This document shows positions 53,480-63,832 of a stretch of DNA of 64,000 nt, one piece after another. The first letter of the stretch is position 1. Each line of letters opens with the position of its first letter. Position numbers and translations under genes: made by a program. Below the pieces are notes generated by a model, which was not told where the DNA came from, made no database searches, and was given only the letters and a program-made list of their open reading frames with translations. The DNA is from Sphingopyxis yananensis (GTDB taxonomy: Bacteria > Pseudomonadota > Alphaproteobacteria > Sphingomonadales > Sphingomonadaceae), in assembly GCF_020687785.1 (NCBI RefSeq), contig NZ_JAJEWI010000008.1:546195-610194 (forward strand). Direction: 5' to 3'.

Positions 53480-54364
53480 ATGCTGAGCTTATTTTTAGAC
53501 GCCGCCGCCACGCTAGGCGAATCGCCGCGATGGAGCGAGGCTGATCATTGCCTCTATTGGGTGGATATCGACGCCAAGCGCGTTCACCGCAGCCGCATTG
53601 GGGCAGATGCAATGATCTGCACGGATGATACGTATATGGCCTTTGACCAGCAAGTCGGCTGTATCGCGCTTTGCCGTTCGGGCGGGCTGCTGATCGCCTT
53701 GGAAGATGGCCTGCGTCATTTACCCGCATGGGGCGCAGCAACTGTGCCCTTTGGCGATGCGATTTTGGCCGACAAACCCCATCAACGCTTTAACGATGGC
53801 TGTGTCGACCCCCAAGGCCGTTTGTGGGTTGGCGCGGTGACCAGCGACAAAGCCAGTCCCGATGCCAGCCTATATCGTGTCGATGCCGATGGACGCATCA
53901 CGGAAATGTTGACGGGGCTGACGACCAGCAATGGCGCGGGCTTTTCGCCGGACGGCAGCCTTTTTTATCACACCGACACGCCAACCCATGCCATACGCAA
54001 ATTTGCCTTTGATGGCCGCACCGGCACCATCCACAGCCCCGCCGTCCTGCACCAATTTCCATTCGGCCATGGCCGCCCCGATGGATGCGCCGTCGATGAA
54101 GCAGGCTATATTTGGTCTGCCCTGTTTGACGGCGGCCGCGTGGTACGGATTTCCCCTGCGGGGGACCTTGTTCAGACGGTTGAATTACCCACCGCGCGCC
54201 CGACCATGATCGCATTGGGTGGCCCGGATCGCAAAACCGCCTATGTCACCACCGCGGCCAAAGGATTGGACCCCATTGCGCGGGCCGAGCAACCCAATGC
54301 AGGCGGCCTTTTCACCTTTCGCGTCGATGTGCCGGGAATGAAACAAGGCTTATTTGCCCTATGA
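53480..54364 (+). CDS. SMP-30/gluconolactonase family protein
   Basis: 294 residues from ATG 53480, preceded by GAGGG. Six-bladed propeller lactonase: Glu of GESPRWSEADHCLYWVDI (about 16), Asn/Asp metal ligands in RFNDGCVDPQGRLWVG, TTSNGAGFSPDGSLFYHTDT and RPDGCAVDEAGYIWSA. It likely hydrolyses sugar lactones; no sugar-dehydrogenase partner is nearby. Earlier in-frame starts would run into the promoter of the divergent dehydrogenase operon and are rejected. Confidence 0.9.
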   Translation: MLSLFLDAAATLGESPRWSEADHCLYWVDIDAKRVHRSRIGADAMICTDDTYMAFDQQVGCIALCRSGGLLIALEDGLRHLPAWGAATVPFGDAILADKPHQRFNDGCVDPQGRLWVGAVTSDKASPDASLYRVDADGRITEMLTGLTTSNGAGFSPDGSLFYHTDTPTHAIRKFAFDGRTGTIHSPAVLHQFPFGHGRPDGCAVDEAGYIWSALFDGGRVVRISPAGDLVQTVELPTARPTMIALGGPDRKTAYVTTAAKGLDPIARAEQPNAGGLFTFRVDVPGMKQGLFAL

Positions 54365-54518
54365 CCGACGTTGCCGGTGATCAGCACGCCAGATCGGCGT
54401 GGCCACAACGCCACATCCGCAAAGAAACGCGATGATGGGTTGCGAAACCCGCAATTGCTGGAGTAATCGCCAGCCATCGTGGTTTCATTCGAAACCTTTC
54501 TGATCGGAGAATCTATCT

Positions 54519-56711
54519 ATGCTGCGCCAAGCACCCCCACTTGCACGCCGCCTTGCCCTTTTGCTGGCATCCACTGCGATGCTGTCAGGATGTTCCATGA
54601 CCGAGAATGAAGTGAACAGTGCGTCTGCCGCTCCGGTTGCCGCCGAAGCGCCCGCATCGGACAACCCATTGCTGGCGAAATGGACTGGCCCTTATGAAGG
54701 CGTGCCGCCATGGGATCAGATGACCCCCGATCAATTCCCCGCCGCATTCCAAGCGGCGATGGATGAATATCAAAATGAAGTGAACGCCATTTTGCGCACG
54801 CGCGCCGTGCCAACGTTTGAAAACACCTTCATTCCTTTGATGGAAGCGGGTGAAACGATGGACCGCGTGATGTCCATGTGGGGCGTGCAAAGCTCGAACA
54901 AAAGCGATGACCGCGTCCAGGCCATCGACAAGGAATGGAGCCCCAAGCTCACCAAATTCTATACCGAAATGAATTTGCGTCCCGAATTATTCGCCCGTTA
55001 CAAAACCATCTATGACAATCGCCACAAGGCGGGGCTTAATGCCCAGCAGTTACGCATTGTCGAACGCGCCTATGAACAATTGGTGCGCAATGGCGCGAAT
55101 TTGTCGGACGAGAATAAGGCCAAGCTGGTCGATATCAACAGCGACCTCGAAGGCCTGTTTTCGACCTTCTCTGCCAATTTGCTGGCCGAAGAACGCGGCC
55201 ATATTTTCGTGACGGACAAGGCTCAATTGGACGGCCTGCCCGACGGATTTGTCGCATCCTTGGCATCAGCGGCCGCCGCGCAGGGCAAGACCGGCCAATG
55301 GGCGATTAAAAACACCCGTTCGTCCGCCCAGCCTGTGCTGCAAAATGCAAACAACCGTGCGCTGCGCGAGCAAACATGGCGTGCGTTCGTGAGCCGCGGC
55401 GACAATGGCAATGCCAATGATAATAAGGCGACGATCGAACAGATCCTCAAGCTGCGCCAAGACCGCGCTAGCTTGCTGGGCTTTGAAACCCACGCTCATT
55501 ACCGCATGGCCGACACCATGGCCAAAACGCCCGAAAAGGCGATGGAATTGATGATGCGCGTGTGGCCAGCCGCCACCGCCCGCGTGCGCGAAGAAGTGGC
55601 CGACATGCAGGCCATTGCTGACAAGGAAATGAAGGCCGCTGGCAAGCCAAGCTTCACCATCGCGCCATGGGATTATTATTATTACGCCGAAAAGGTGCGC
55701 AAGGCGAAATATGACCTGAATGAAGCCGAGGTGAAGCCCTATCTGCAACTGGACAAGCTGGTCGACGGCATGTTCTGGGCCGCAGGCCAGCTTTATGACA
55801 TGGGTTTCCGCGAAAACACCGGCACCATCCCCGTGTTCGACCCCAAGGTCCGCACTTTTGAGGTATATGACCTCAAGACCAACGAGAATATCGGTGTTTT
55901 CTACCTCGATAATTTTGCCCGCGAAGGCAAGCGTTCGGGCGCGTGGATGACCACCTATCGCAGCCAGCACAAGATTGGCGGCGATCACAATGTATTGGCA
56001 TCGAACAATAATAATTTCACCGAAGCCGCCAATGGCCAGCCGACCTTGATCAGCTTGGATGACGCGTCCACGCTGTTCCACGAATTTGGCCATGCGATCC
56101 ATTATCTCAGCTCGGACATCACCTATCCGATGCTGGGCGGTGTGCCGCGTGACTTTGTGGAATTCCCCAGCCAAGTGAATGAAAATTGGTTGTTGACCCC
56201 CGAAGTGCTCAGCAAATTCGCGGTCCATGTCGAAACGGGCCAACCCATGCCGGCATCCCTGCTGAAGAAGATCAACGATTCGTCGAAATTCAATCAGGGT
56301 TTCTCGACAGTGGAATATCTGTCCAGCGCGATCATCGACATGAAGCTGCATCACCGCACGACGCCCGTGACCGATGTTGCCGCCTTTGAAAAGCAGACGC
56401 TGGACGCCCTTGGCATGCCAAAGGAAATCGTCATGCGTCACCGCATGCCGCAATTCAGCCATTTGTTCAGCTCGGACGCCTACTCGGCTGGCTATTACAG
56501 CTATTTATGGTCGGAAACGATGGATGCCGACACATGGGCAGCCTTTGAAGAAGCAGGCAGCCCGTGGGACCGCAAGGTCGCGGATGCGTTCAAGAATATC
56601 TTGCTGAAAACCGGCAATGAAACCGACCGTGCCGAGGCGTATCGCGTGTTCCGTGGCCGTGACCCAGATGTGCGCGCTTTGCTGAAAAAGCGCGGCTTCC
56701 CTGCGGAATAA
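54519..56711 (+). CDS. M3-family metallopeptidase, lipoprotein (peptidyl-dipeptidase Dcp-like)
   Basis: 730 residues. Lipoprotein signal with lipobox MLSGCS (Cys about 25), followed by an Ala-rich linker and the long helical M3 fold. Zinc site HEFGHAIH (His521, Glu522, His525) and the third ligand Glu in FVEFPSQVNENWL. C-terminal QFSHLFSSDAYSAGYYSYLWSE is the conserved M3 substrate region. Dcp releases dipeptides from C-termini; the lipid anchor places this one in the periplasm or at the outer membrane. Confidence 0.94.
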   Translation: MLRQAPPLARRLALLLASTAMLSGCSMTENEVNSASAAPVAAEAPASDNPLLAKWTGPYEGVPPWDQMTPDQFPAAFQAAMDEYQNEVNAILRTRAVPTFENTFIPLMEAGETMDRVMSMWGVQSSNKSDDRVQAIDKEWSPKLTKFYTEMNLRPELFARYKTIYDNRHKAGLNAQQLRIVERAYEQLVRNGANLSDENKAKLVDINSDLEGLFSTFSANLLAEERGHIFVTDKAQLDGLPDGFVASLASAAAAQGKTGQWAIKNTRSSAQPVLQNANNRALREQTWRAFVSRGDNGNANDNKATIEQILKLRQDRASLLGFETHAHYRMADTMAKTPEKAMELMMRVWPAATARVREEVADMQAIADKEMKAAGKPSFTIAPWDYYYYAEKVRKAKYDLNEAEVKPYLQLDKLVDGMFWAAGQLYDMGFRENTGTIPVFDPKVRTFEVYDLKTNENIGVFYLDNFAREGKRSGAWMTTYRSQHKIGGDHNVLASNNNNFTEAANGQPTLISLDDASTLFHEFGHAIHYLSSDITYPMLGGVPRDFVEFPSQVNENWLLTPEVLSKFAVHVETGQPMPASLLKKINDSSKFNQGFSTVEYLSSAIIDMKLHHRTTPVTDVAAFEKQTLDALGMPKEIVMRHRMPQFSHLFSSDAYSAGYYSYLWSETMDADTWAAFEEAGSPWDRKVADAFKNILLKTGNETDRAEAYRVFRGRDPDVRALLKKRGFPAE

Positions 56712-56739
56712 TATCCGCTGCTTTGAAACAAAGCAGCAG

Positions 56740-56770
56740 CGGCGCGGGTGGCAACATCCGCGCCGTTTTG
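56740..56770 (+). terminator. Terminator after the M3 peptidase gene
   Basis: Stem CGGCGCGGGTG / CATCCGCGCCG with a GCAA loop and TTTT. A smaller hairpin CTGCTTTG-aaa-CAAAGCAG lies just before it (56717-56735). Confidence 0.88.
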
Positions 56771-56899
56771 CGTTGCGGGGAACGCGGCTTTGTCCGCATC
56801 CTACGCGCCCGCGAATTTTCCACAGCTTAGCGGCCCCATCCCCCGAAAAATGCTGCGCGCTGCCTTGCCGATGGGGGCGACTATGGTTAAGGCCGATTC

Positions 56900-57571
56900 A
56901 TGACCGATCAACGCCCCCCCGTCCGCATTTCCCCGTCTATCCTCAGCGCCGACTTTGCGCGTCTGGGCGAAGAAGTGCGCGCCATTGAGGAAGCGGGCGC
57001 AGACTGGGTGCATATCGATGTGATGGACGGCCATTTTGTGCCCAATCTGACCATCGGCCCCATGGTGGTGAAGGCGCTGCGTCCCCATTCGACGCTGCCG
57101 TTCGACGTGCATTTGATGATTTCGCCCGTCGACCATTTCATCGACGCTTTTGCCGAAGCAGGCGCGGACATCATCACCATCCACCCCGAGGCTGGCCCAC
57201 ACAGCCACCGCACGGTTCAACATATCAAATCGCTGGGCAAGCAAGCGGGCATTTCGCTGAACCCCGCGACACCCGCTAAGATGCTAGATTATCTGATCGA
57301 CGATATTGATCTGGTTTTAATCATGAGCGTGAACCCCGGTTTCGGCGGCCAAAGCTTTATCAGCAACCAGCTACGTAAAATCGAAGCGGTGCGCAAAATG
57401 ATCGAAAAGTCGGGCCGCGATATCCGTTTGGAAGTGGACGGCGGCATTGACACGGTGACCGCGCCCCAAGCCATTGCTGCTGGGGCCGACGTATTGGTCG
57501 CTGGCACCGCCACCTTCCGTGGCGGCCCCACCGCTTATGCCGACAATATTCGGCGTCTTCGCGGACTTTGA
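56900..57571 (+). CDS. rpe: Ribulose-phosphate 3-epimerase
   Basis: Interconverts ribulose 5-phosphate and xylulose 5-phosphate. 223 residues, TIM barrel. SPSILSADFARLGEE, WVHIDVMDGHFVPNLTIGP (metal His/Asp), VHLMISPVDHFIDAF, MSVNPGFGGQSF and RLEVDGGIDTVTAP with the second catalytic Asp. The gene ends 15 bp before the heparinase-like gene, so they form an operon. Confidence 0.97.
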   Translation: MTDQRPPVRISPSILSADFARLGEEVRAIEEAGADWVHIDVMDGHFVPNLTIGPMVVKALRPHSTLPFDVHLMISPVDHFIDAFAEAGADIITIHPEAGPHSHRTVQHIKSLGKQAGISLNPATPAKMLDYLIDDIDLVLIMSVNPGFGGQSFISNQLRKIEAVRKMIEKSGRDIRLEVDGGIDTVTAPQAIAAGADVLVAGTATFRGGPTAYADNIRRLRGL

Positions 57572-57586
57572 TGGATGAAGGGGAGG

Positions 57587-59353
57587 ATGTCGAACGCAGC
57601 TCCCAACGACCCAGTCCCGCCGATCAGCGACGATCTGGCCACCATCAATGACGCCATTGAACCGGGCAAACGGCTCATCCGTCTGCCCCAAGACACCGGC
57701 CTGAGCATCAGCGAGAGAATCGCCAACCAAATCACCCGTTTGACGTGGCGAACGCCGCTCCATGCGTTGCGGTTAAAGGGTCGTTTCCCGCTGAAATTGC
57801 TGGGCGTGCCCAAAGACCCTGTGCCGGGTGACGCGGTCGCGGGCCGTGCCATTCGATCGGGATATTTTCTACATCGCGGCATTCGCCTGCCACTTAACCA
57901 GTTGAACTTTGCGCATTTGGGCGTGCCGAGCAGCTTTGGCGGATATCTGCACAGCTTTGCATGGCTGCGGGATTTGGGCACCGTGTCCACCCGCGCCGAA
58001 GCCGCCCCCATCGCCGAAGCGGTGGTGCGGCAATGGCTGGCGGTACATGGCGAAACGGTCAGCGAGCCCGCTTGGTCGCCGGAAAACAGCGCATGGCGTA
58101 TCTTATTTTGGGCATCCCATGCGCCGCTGATCTTGTCGTCCAGCGACTTGGTCTATCGCTCGGCGGTGCTCAACCATTTGGCGCGCGCGGCGCGGCATTT
58201 GGACCGTATCGCCGACAAGGGCCGCCCCGGCACGGGCCAGATGATCGCATGGGCCGGCGTGGTCGCGGCGTCCTTGCTGTTGCCCCGCGGCGAACCGCGA
58301 CAGATTTTTGGCGAAGCGGGCCTGCGCCGAATTTTGGCGACCAGCTTCTATGCCGACGGCGGCAATATCGCTCGCAGCCCACAAGACCAGCTTCACGCCA
58401 TTATGGCGCTGGCGATGCTGGGCCAAATTTATGACATGCGCCGCATGGAATTGCCCGCCTTTATCAAAGAGGTGCTGGCCCGCGCTGTGCCCGCTTTGCT
58501 GGGGCTGGTGCATAGCGACGGCAGCATGGGCAATTGGCAAGGCAGCGGCGCGACCTCGGCGGATCGGATCGGTGCCATTGTGGCGGCCAGCGGCATTCGC
58601 ACCCGCCCGCTGAAACAAGCCCGCGACTGGGGCTATCAACGCTTGGTCGCCAATAAATTGGTGCTGATTGCCGACGCCGCTCCGCCGCCCGTATCCCGCG
58701 TGATCGAGGCGGGCTGTGCCTCCACCTTGGCCTTTGAACTGAGTGATGGCGACGAACGTTTAATCGTGAATTGCGGCGGTGCGGGCTTGGCGGGGGCGAC
58801 CATCCCCACCGGACTGGCACAGGGCTTGCGCACCACCGCCGCGCACAGCACCTTGACGCTGGAAGACAGCAACAGCACCGCCATTTTGCCCAATGGCGCG
58901 CTGGGCAAGGGCGTGACCGAGGTGGAATTGGACCGCCGCGAAACCCCGCAAGGCAGCCGGTTGGAAATGAGCCATGACGGCTATGTCCGCCGCCACGGTC
59001 TGATCCACCGCCGCCTGCTGATCTTGGCCCCCAATGCACGCGAATTGCGCGGCGAGGATATGCTCATCCCCGCGCCGAACAGCCGCCATCGCGGGGAAAA
59101 AGCCTATACGCTGCGTTTCCACTTGGGCGCGCAGGTTACGGCCAATCTGACCAGCGATAAATTGGGCGCATTGCTTCGTCTGGGCAATGGTACTTTGTGG
59201 CAATTTCGGGCATCCGAAGGGTCATTGTTGCTGGACGACAGCCTGTGGGTCGACGGTGACGGCCGCCCCCACCCCACCCAGCAATTGGTCATTTCCGGCG
59301 CTTCGCCAGCGGGCGGGGCCAGTATTGGGTGGATTTTCAAACACATCGGTTAA
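57587..59353 (+). CDS. Heparinase II/III-like protein
   Basis: 588 residues from ATG 57587; AAGGGGAGG sits directly before it. ATG 57575, three bases after the rpe stop, is an alternative but has no ribosome site. It has no signal peptide. An N-terminal alpha/alpha toroid (about 100-340, GGYLHSFAWLRDLG, WSPENSAWRILFWASHAPL, YADGGNIARSPQDQLHAIMALA) is followed by a beta-sheet domain from about 375 (LIVNCGGAG ... AAHSTLTLEDSNSTAI ... SHDGYVRRHGLIHRRLLIL). The fold matches polysaccharide lyases, but the location beside rpe and purH and the apparent lack of export leave the substrate open. Confidence 0.88.
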   Translation: MSNAAPNDPVPPISDDLATINDAIEPGKRLIRLPQDTGLSISERIANQITRLTWRTPLHALRLKGRFPLKLLGVPKDPVPGDAVAGRAIRSGYFLHRGIRLPLNQLNFAHLGVPSSFGGYLHSFAWLRDLGTVSTRAEAAPIAEAVVRQWLAVHGETVSEPAWSPENSAWRILFWASHAPLILSSSDLVYRSAVLNHLARAARHLDRIADKGRPGTGQMIAWAGVVAASLLLPRGEPRQIFGEAGLRRILATSFYADGGNIARSPQDQLHAIMALAMLGQIYDMRRMELPAFIKEVLARAVPALLGLVHSDGSMGNWQGSGATSADRIGAIVAASGIRTRPLKQARDWGYQRLVANKLVLIADAAPPPVSRVIEAGCASTLAFELSDGDERLIVNCGGAGLAGATIPTGLAQGLRTTAAHSTLTLEDSNSTAILPNGALGKGVTEVELDRRETPQGSRLEMSHDGYVRRHGLIHRRLLILAPNARELRGEDMLIPAPNSRHRGEKAYTLRFHLGAQVTANLTSDKLGALLRLGNGTLWQFRASEGSLLLDDSLWVDGDGRPHPTQQLVISGASPAGGASIGWIFKHIG

Positions 59354-59502
59354 TATTTACGGCGCACCCCGCTCTTTCCGCTGTTTGTCAGGCGCAAAAA
59401 GGCGGGCGGTTTCTGCGCCCGCGCCTATCCCTCCCCTTGCGATAGGGGGCGCAGGGGCCTAGGGGGTGCAGCAACTTTCCACCCACCATCGCAGGGCCTC
59501 CC

Positions 59503-61095
59503 ATGACCGATCTCGTTCCCGTCCGCCGCGCTTTATTGTCCGTCAGCGACAAAGCGGGCCTCACCGACCTTGCCGCCGCTCTTGTTCGTCACGGCGTTGA
59601 ACTGGTCTCCACCGGCGGCACCGCCAAGGCGCTGCGCGATGCGGGCCACACCGTCCTCGACGTTGCCGACCTGACCGGCTTCCCCGAAATGATGGATGGC
59701 CGCGTCAAGACGCTGCACCCCACCGTTCATGGCGGCATTTTGGCCGTGCGCGACGACGCCGCCCATGTGGCGTCGATGAACGAACATGGCATTGGCGCGA
59801 TTGATCTGGTGGTGGTGAACCTCTATCCCTTCGCTCAAACCGTGGCGCGCGGTGCAGAGCGTGACGATGTGATCGAAAATATCGACATCGGCGGCCCCGC
59901 CATGGTGCGTTCGGCAGCGAAGAACCACGCTTTCGTCAACATCGTGACCGAACCCGAAGATTATGCCGCCGTCATCGCGGAAATGGACGCCAATGAAGGC
60001 GCGACCAGCTATGGTCTGCGAAAGCGCTTGGCCGCCACGGCCTTTGCCCACACCGCAAAATATGACGGCATGATCGCTAGCTGGTTCGGCCATGTCGACC
60101 AAGGCGCGGAATTCCCGACGACCCTGCCGATCACCGGCACTTTGGCGAACGAACTGCGTTACGGCGAAAATCCGCACCAAAAGGCGGCACTGTATATCCC
60201 CACCGGTAATCAGGTTCGCGGAATTGCCCAAGCCGTCCAGATTCAGGGCAAGGAACTCAGCTACAATAATATCAACGACGCCGATGCTGCGCTGGAACTG
60301 GTCGCGGAATTCCGCGATGCCGAACCGACCTGCGTTATCGTCAAGCACGCCAACCCGTGCGGCGTGGCATCGGCCGCGACCTTGATCGAAGCCTATGAAG
60401 CCGCGCTGAAGTGCGACGATGTGTCGGCCTTCGGCGGCATCATTGCCGTCAACCGCCCATTGGACGGCCCAACCGCCGAAGCCATCAGCGGTATCTTCAC
60501 CGAAGTCGTCTGCGCGCCGGACGCCGATGACGCGGCCAAGGCGATCTTTGCCAAGAAAAAGAATCTGCGCCTGCTGCTGACTGGCGACCTGCCCGATCCC
60601 AAGCGCGGCGGCTTGATGCTGAAGACCATCGCTGGCGGCATCCTCGCGCAGAGCCGCGACAATGGCCATATCGCCAAGGAAGATTTGAAGGTCGTGACCG
60701 AACGCGCCCCGACCGAAGAAGAACTGAACGATGCTCTGTTCGCATGGACGATCGCCAAGCATGTGAAGTCGAACGCCATCGTTTACGCCAAGGGCGGCTC
60801 GACCGCTGGCGTTGGCGCTGGCCAGATGAACCGCCGCGACAGCGCCCGCATCGCCGCTGCCAAAGCCAAGGAAGCCGCAGAAAGCCATGGTTGGGATCAG
60901 CCCCGCACCGTTGGCAGCACGGTTGCCAGTGACGCCTTCTTCCCCTTTGCAGACGGCCTGTTGGCTGCCGTGGAAGCTGGCGCGACCTGCGTGATCCAAC
61001 CCGGTGGTTCGATCCGCGACGAAGACGTCATCAAGGCGGCGAATGAAGCTGGACTCGCGATGGTCTTCACAGGCATGCGTCACTTCCGCCACTAA
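59503..61095 (+). CDS. purH: Bifunctional AICAR transformylase / IMP cyclohydrolase
   Basis: Last two steps of IMP synthesis. 530 residues. N-terminal cyclohydrolase domain ([49 protein letters not shown]) and C-terminal transformylase domain ([60 protein letters not shown]). Strong codon bias. Uses the AICAR released by HisF in the same window. Closed by a clear terminator. Confidence 0.98.
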   Translation: MTDLVPVRRALLSVSDKAGLTDLAAALVRHGVELVSTGGTAKALRDAGHTVLDVADLTGFPEMMDGRVKTLHPTVHGGILAVRDDAAHVASMNEHGIGAIDLVVVNLYPFAQTVARGAERDDVIENIDIGGPAMVRSAAKNHAFVNIVTEPEDYAAVIAEMDANEGATSYGLRKRLAATAFAHTAKYDGMIASWFGHVDQGAEFPTTLPITGTLANELRYGENPHQKAALYIPTGNQVRGIAQAVQIQGKELSYNNINDADAALELVAEFRDAEPTCVIVKHANPCGVASAATLIEAYEAALKCDDVSAFGGIIAVNRPLDGPTAEAISGIFTEVVCAPDADDAAKAIFAKKKNLRLLLTGDLPDPKRGGLMLKTIAGGILAQSRDNGHIAKEDLKVVTERAPTEEELNDALFAWTIAKHVKSNAIVYAKGGSTAGVGAGQMNRRDSARIAAAKAKEAAESHGWDQPRTVGSTVASDAFFPFADGLLAAVEAGATCVIQPGGSIRDEDVIKAANEAGLAMVFTGMRHFRH

Positions 61096-61126
61096 GGCTG
61101 GCGCGCCCTGACCGGCCAAAAAATGA

Positions 61127-61160
61127 CCCCGCGACCATCCATGATGATCGCGGGGTTTTT
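61127..61160 (+). terminator. Terminator of purH
   Basis: Stem CCCCGCGA / TCGCGGGG around a 13-base loop, then TTTTT; 31 bases past the stop codon. Confidence 0.9.
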
Positions 61161-61227
61161 CATGCCTTCTGGCGGCTCTCCCAGGCTTCCACCAAATCAA
61201 CACCGTTCTAACTAAATTGGTTGCGTG

Positions 61228-61776
61228 TTACTTATTAAGTGTTGCGCCAAGTCCCACGATTTCCAGATCGGATGCATCGTTCAACCGCATCTGAACCTGA
61301 TAATAATATTTACCGCTTGGTTTCCCATCGTCTTTCATGAAATCAATCCGCACACGCCGTGCTACACCGCGCGCAAAAATATCGCGGCCCATCAGCCATC
61401 GCCCTATCTCATTAGGGTCCATATCCGGCAGAAAAGAGCGCATATTTTCTGCACTGATCGTAACGGTTAAATTGTTGCGGTCTCGATAATCTTGCTCGCT
61501 GTTCAAATAATAAATGCCCCTCTCAAGCCCGACATTTTGAACTTGCATATACACGGCACCAACGATGCCAGCACGCGGAGCCACATAAGAAGCATAAGTC
61601 ACCATCGTCGCGGGCAAAATACAGCCGTTTGGACAGGCTATTGCCGCGCGATAGTCAAGGCTGTGATCAACCGCTTTCGGAACTGGCGGGGGCGTGAAGG
61701 AGGCAGAACGCGTGTTTTGCGCTATGGATAGTTGCGGCACCGCGAACAGGACGCACGCTACAATAAGCTGTTTCAT
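61228..61776 (-). CDS. Exported protein of unknown function
   Basis: 182 residues. Signal peptide about 1-19 (IVACVLFAVPQLSIAQ). The mature protein starts with a Pro-rich stretch, then AIACPNGCILPATMV (two Cys three residues apart), GAVYMQVQNVGLERGIYYLNSEQDYRD, and a beta-rich end GKYYYQVQMRLNDASDLEIVGLG. Codon use is more AT-rich than the flanking genes, which hints at recent acquisition or low expression. It stands alone, with 75 bp to the ABC-F stop and 132 bp to the purH stop. No family recognised. Confidence 0.7.
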   Translation of the reverse strand: MKQLIVACVLFAVPQLSIAQNTRSASFTPPPVPKAVDHSLDYRAAIACPNGCILPATMVTYASYVAPRAGIVGAVYMQVQNVGLERGIYYLNSEQDYRDRNNLTVTISAENMRSFLPDMDPNEIGRWLMGRDIFARGVARRVRIDFMKDDGKPSGKYYYQVQMRLNDASDLEIVGLGATLNK

Positions 61777-61851
61777 AAAAGACCCCTTCCTTCTGCCAAC
61801 AGTGCAAGGCTGCCACAGAAGGACGGGGCCTGATAGTTTTTTACGTCAATT

Positions 61852-63741
61852 TTATTCCGCCGTTTCCAGCACTTCCAACGCCGCCATCCATGCTGTTTCC
61901 GCTTCTTCCAATTCGCTGGCCATCTTGCCGCGCTTCGCGGCCAAGTCGCCCATCTTCATCTTGGCATAAGCAGGCGCCGCTTTGGACGGATCAAACATCG
62001 CCAAATCAATGGCGCTGATTTCCTTGGTCAGCTTTTTGGCGCGATCTTCATGGGCTTTGGCTGCTTTACGCAATTCGCCCTGCGCCTCGCGGGCCTTTGC
62101 GGCTTCCTTGCGGGCGGCTTTTCCGTCCTTGGGCTTGCTGCCACCACCAGACTTTCCGCCCTGTTCCGAAGGCCCGCCTTTGCCCAAGATAAAGGCAACA
62201 TAATCATCCATGCTGCCATCAAATTCGCTCGCCGTGCCATCGTCCACCAGCACCAAACGGTCGGCGGTTAATTCCAGCATATGGCGGTCATGGCTGACGA
62301 TTACCACAGCGCCTTCAAAACCGTTCAGCGCCTGCACCAAGGCTTCGCGGGCATCGACGTCCAAGTGGTTGGTCGGTTCGTCAAGAATCAGCATATGCGG
62401 CGCATCGCGCGTGATCAGCGCCAAGGCCAAACGCGCCCGCTCACCGCCCGACAATTTCTTAATCTCGGTCGTGGCTTTGGGGCCGGAAAAGCCAAAGCGG
62501 CCCAATTGCGCCCGCACAGCCGCAGGTGTTTTGCCCTGCATCACACGGGTCATATGGCCAACAGGCGTGTCATTGCCGTCCAGCTCTTCCACCTGATATT
62601 GGGTGAAATAGCCCACGCGCATCTTGCCCGACATGGCGGCATCGCCTTCCATCGGCTTCAACTGTGCCGCCAGCAAACGCGCCAGCGTGGTCTTACCATT
62701 GCCGTTCCGGCCCAGCAGCGCGATACGGTCATCAGGGTCGATACGCAGATTGAGCCGCTTTAGGATCGGCGCACCTTCGGTGTAACCAACGCTGGCATAA
62801 TCCAGCGTAATCAGCGGCGGGCGCAGTTCGTCGGGTGGGCTTGGAAAGTCAAAGCTCATGCTGGGGTCTTCGACCACCGAAGCAATCGGCTGCATCCGTG
62901 CCAGCATCTTGGCGCGTGACTGGGCCTGCTTCGCCGTCGAGGCCCGCGCACTGTTGCGCGCCACATAGTCTTGCAGCTTGGCGCGCTGTGCATCTTGGGC
63001 GGCCTGTGCGGCGGCCAATTGCGCCAAACGCTCGGCGCGCTGGCGTTCAAAATCATCATAGCTGCCGGGATAGAGCGTCACTTTGCCGCCCTCCAAATGC
63101 AGGATATGGTCGACGACTTTGTTTAGCAAATCGCGTTCATGGCTGATGACCACCAACTGCCCCGGATAGCTGCGCAGGAAATTCTCCAGCCACATCGTCG
63201 CTTCCAAGTCCAAATGGTTGGAAGGTTCGTCAAGCAACAATAGATCGGGATTGGAAAACAGCAACGCCGCCAGTGCGACCCGCATTTTCCAGCCGCCCGA
63301 AAAACTGTCCAGCGGGCGTCCCTGCATTTCCTCATCAAAGCCAAGGCCGATCAAGATACGGGCCGCGCGGGCGGGCGCGGTATAGGCATCAATGGCAATC
63401 AGCCGCTCGTGAATGTCACCCAAGCGATCTGGGTCCGTGACGGTTTCCGATTGCTCCAGCAATTCGGCCCGTTCCGTATCCGCAGCCAACACCGTATCAA
63501 ATGGCGTCGCCGTGCCAGCGGGCGCTTCCTGTGCAATATAGCCAATGCGGGCCTTACGCGGAATTTCAATCGCCCCTTCATCGGCTTCCAAGGTGCCGAT
63601 CATGGTTTTCATCAGCGTCGACTTGCCTGCGCCATTGCGTCCAATCAGGCCGGTGCGGCTTTTGCCAGGAAGAGTCGCGCTTGCGCGGTCGAGAATCGTG
63701 CGTCCGCCAAGGCGAACCGTCAGGCCATTGATTGTTAACAT
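61852..63741 (-). CDS. ABC-F family ATPase (Uup/YheS type)
   Basis: 629 residues, no membrane segments. Two ABC cassettes: Walker A GRNGAGKSTL and GRNGNGKTTL, signatures LDSFSGGWKMRVALA and KKLSGGERARLALAL, Walker B LLLLDEPSNHLDLEA and MLILDEPTNHLDVDA; a linker helix (about 235-285) separates them. The C-terminal 90 residues form a Lys/Glu/Ala coiled coil, as in Uup and YheS. ABC-F proteins act on the ribosome. The next feature upstream is the rRNA operon end, transcribed the same way but separated by a terminator. Confidence 0.94.
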   Translation of the reverse strand: MLTINGLTVRLGGRTILDRASATLPGKSRTGLIGRNGAGKSTLMKTMIGTLEADEGAIEIPRKARIGYIAQEAPAGTATPFDTVLAADTERAELLEQSETVTDPDRLGDIHERLIAIDAYTAPARAARILIGLGFDEEMQGRPLDSFSGGWKMRVALAALLFSNPDLLLLDEPSNHLDLEATMWLENFLRSYPGQLVVISHERDLLNKVVDHILHLEGGKVTLYPGSYDDFERQRAERLAQLAAAQAAQDAQRAKLQDYVARNSARASTAKQAQSRAKMLARMQPIASVVEDPSMSFDFPSPPDELRPPLITLDYASVGYTEGAPILKRLNLRIDPDDRIALLGRNGNGKTTLARLLAAQLKPMEGDAAMSGKMRVGYFTQYQVEELDGNDTPVGHMTRVMQGKTPAAVRAQLGRFGFSGPKATTEIKKLSGGERARLALALITRDAPHMLILDEPTNHLDVDAREALVQALNGFEGAVVIVSHDRHMLELTADRLVLVDDGTASEFDGSMDDYVAFILGKGGPSEQGGKSGGGSKPKDGKAARKEAAKAREAQGELRKAAKAHEDRAKKLTKEISAIDLAMFDPSKAAPAYAKMKMGDLAAKRGKMASELEEAETAWMAALEVLETAE

Positions 63742-63832
63742 CGCGCGCGCCTAGCATGGTCCGCGCAAAAGCCCAAGCCAAGCATGGCCGCTTGCCCACA
63801 AATCCATCGCAAAATATCGCAAAATTTGAACA

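Noticed and set aside
55266..56462. Open frame of 398 codons on the minus strand across the M3 peptidase
   Set aside because: Antisense shadow of a clear metallopeptidase; His- and Gln-rich composition typical of such shadows.
59533..61203. Open frame of 556 codons on the minus strand across purH
   Set aside because: Same effect as over atpA: a shadow of biased codons in purH. Gly/His/Asp-rich composition without any recognisable fold.
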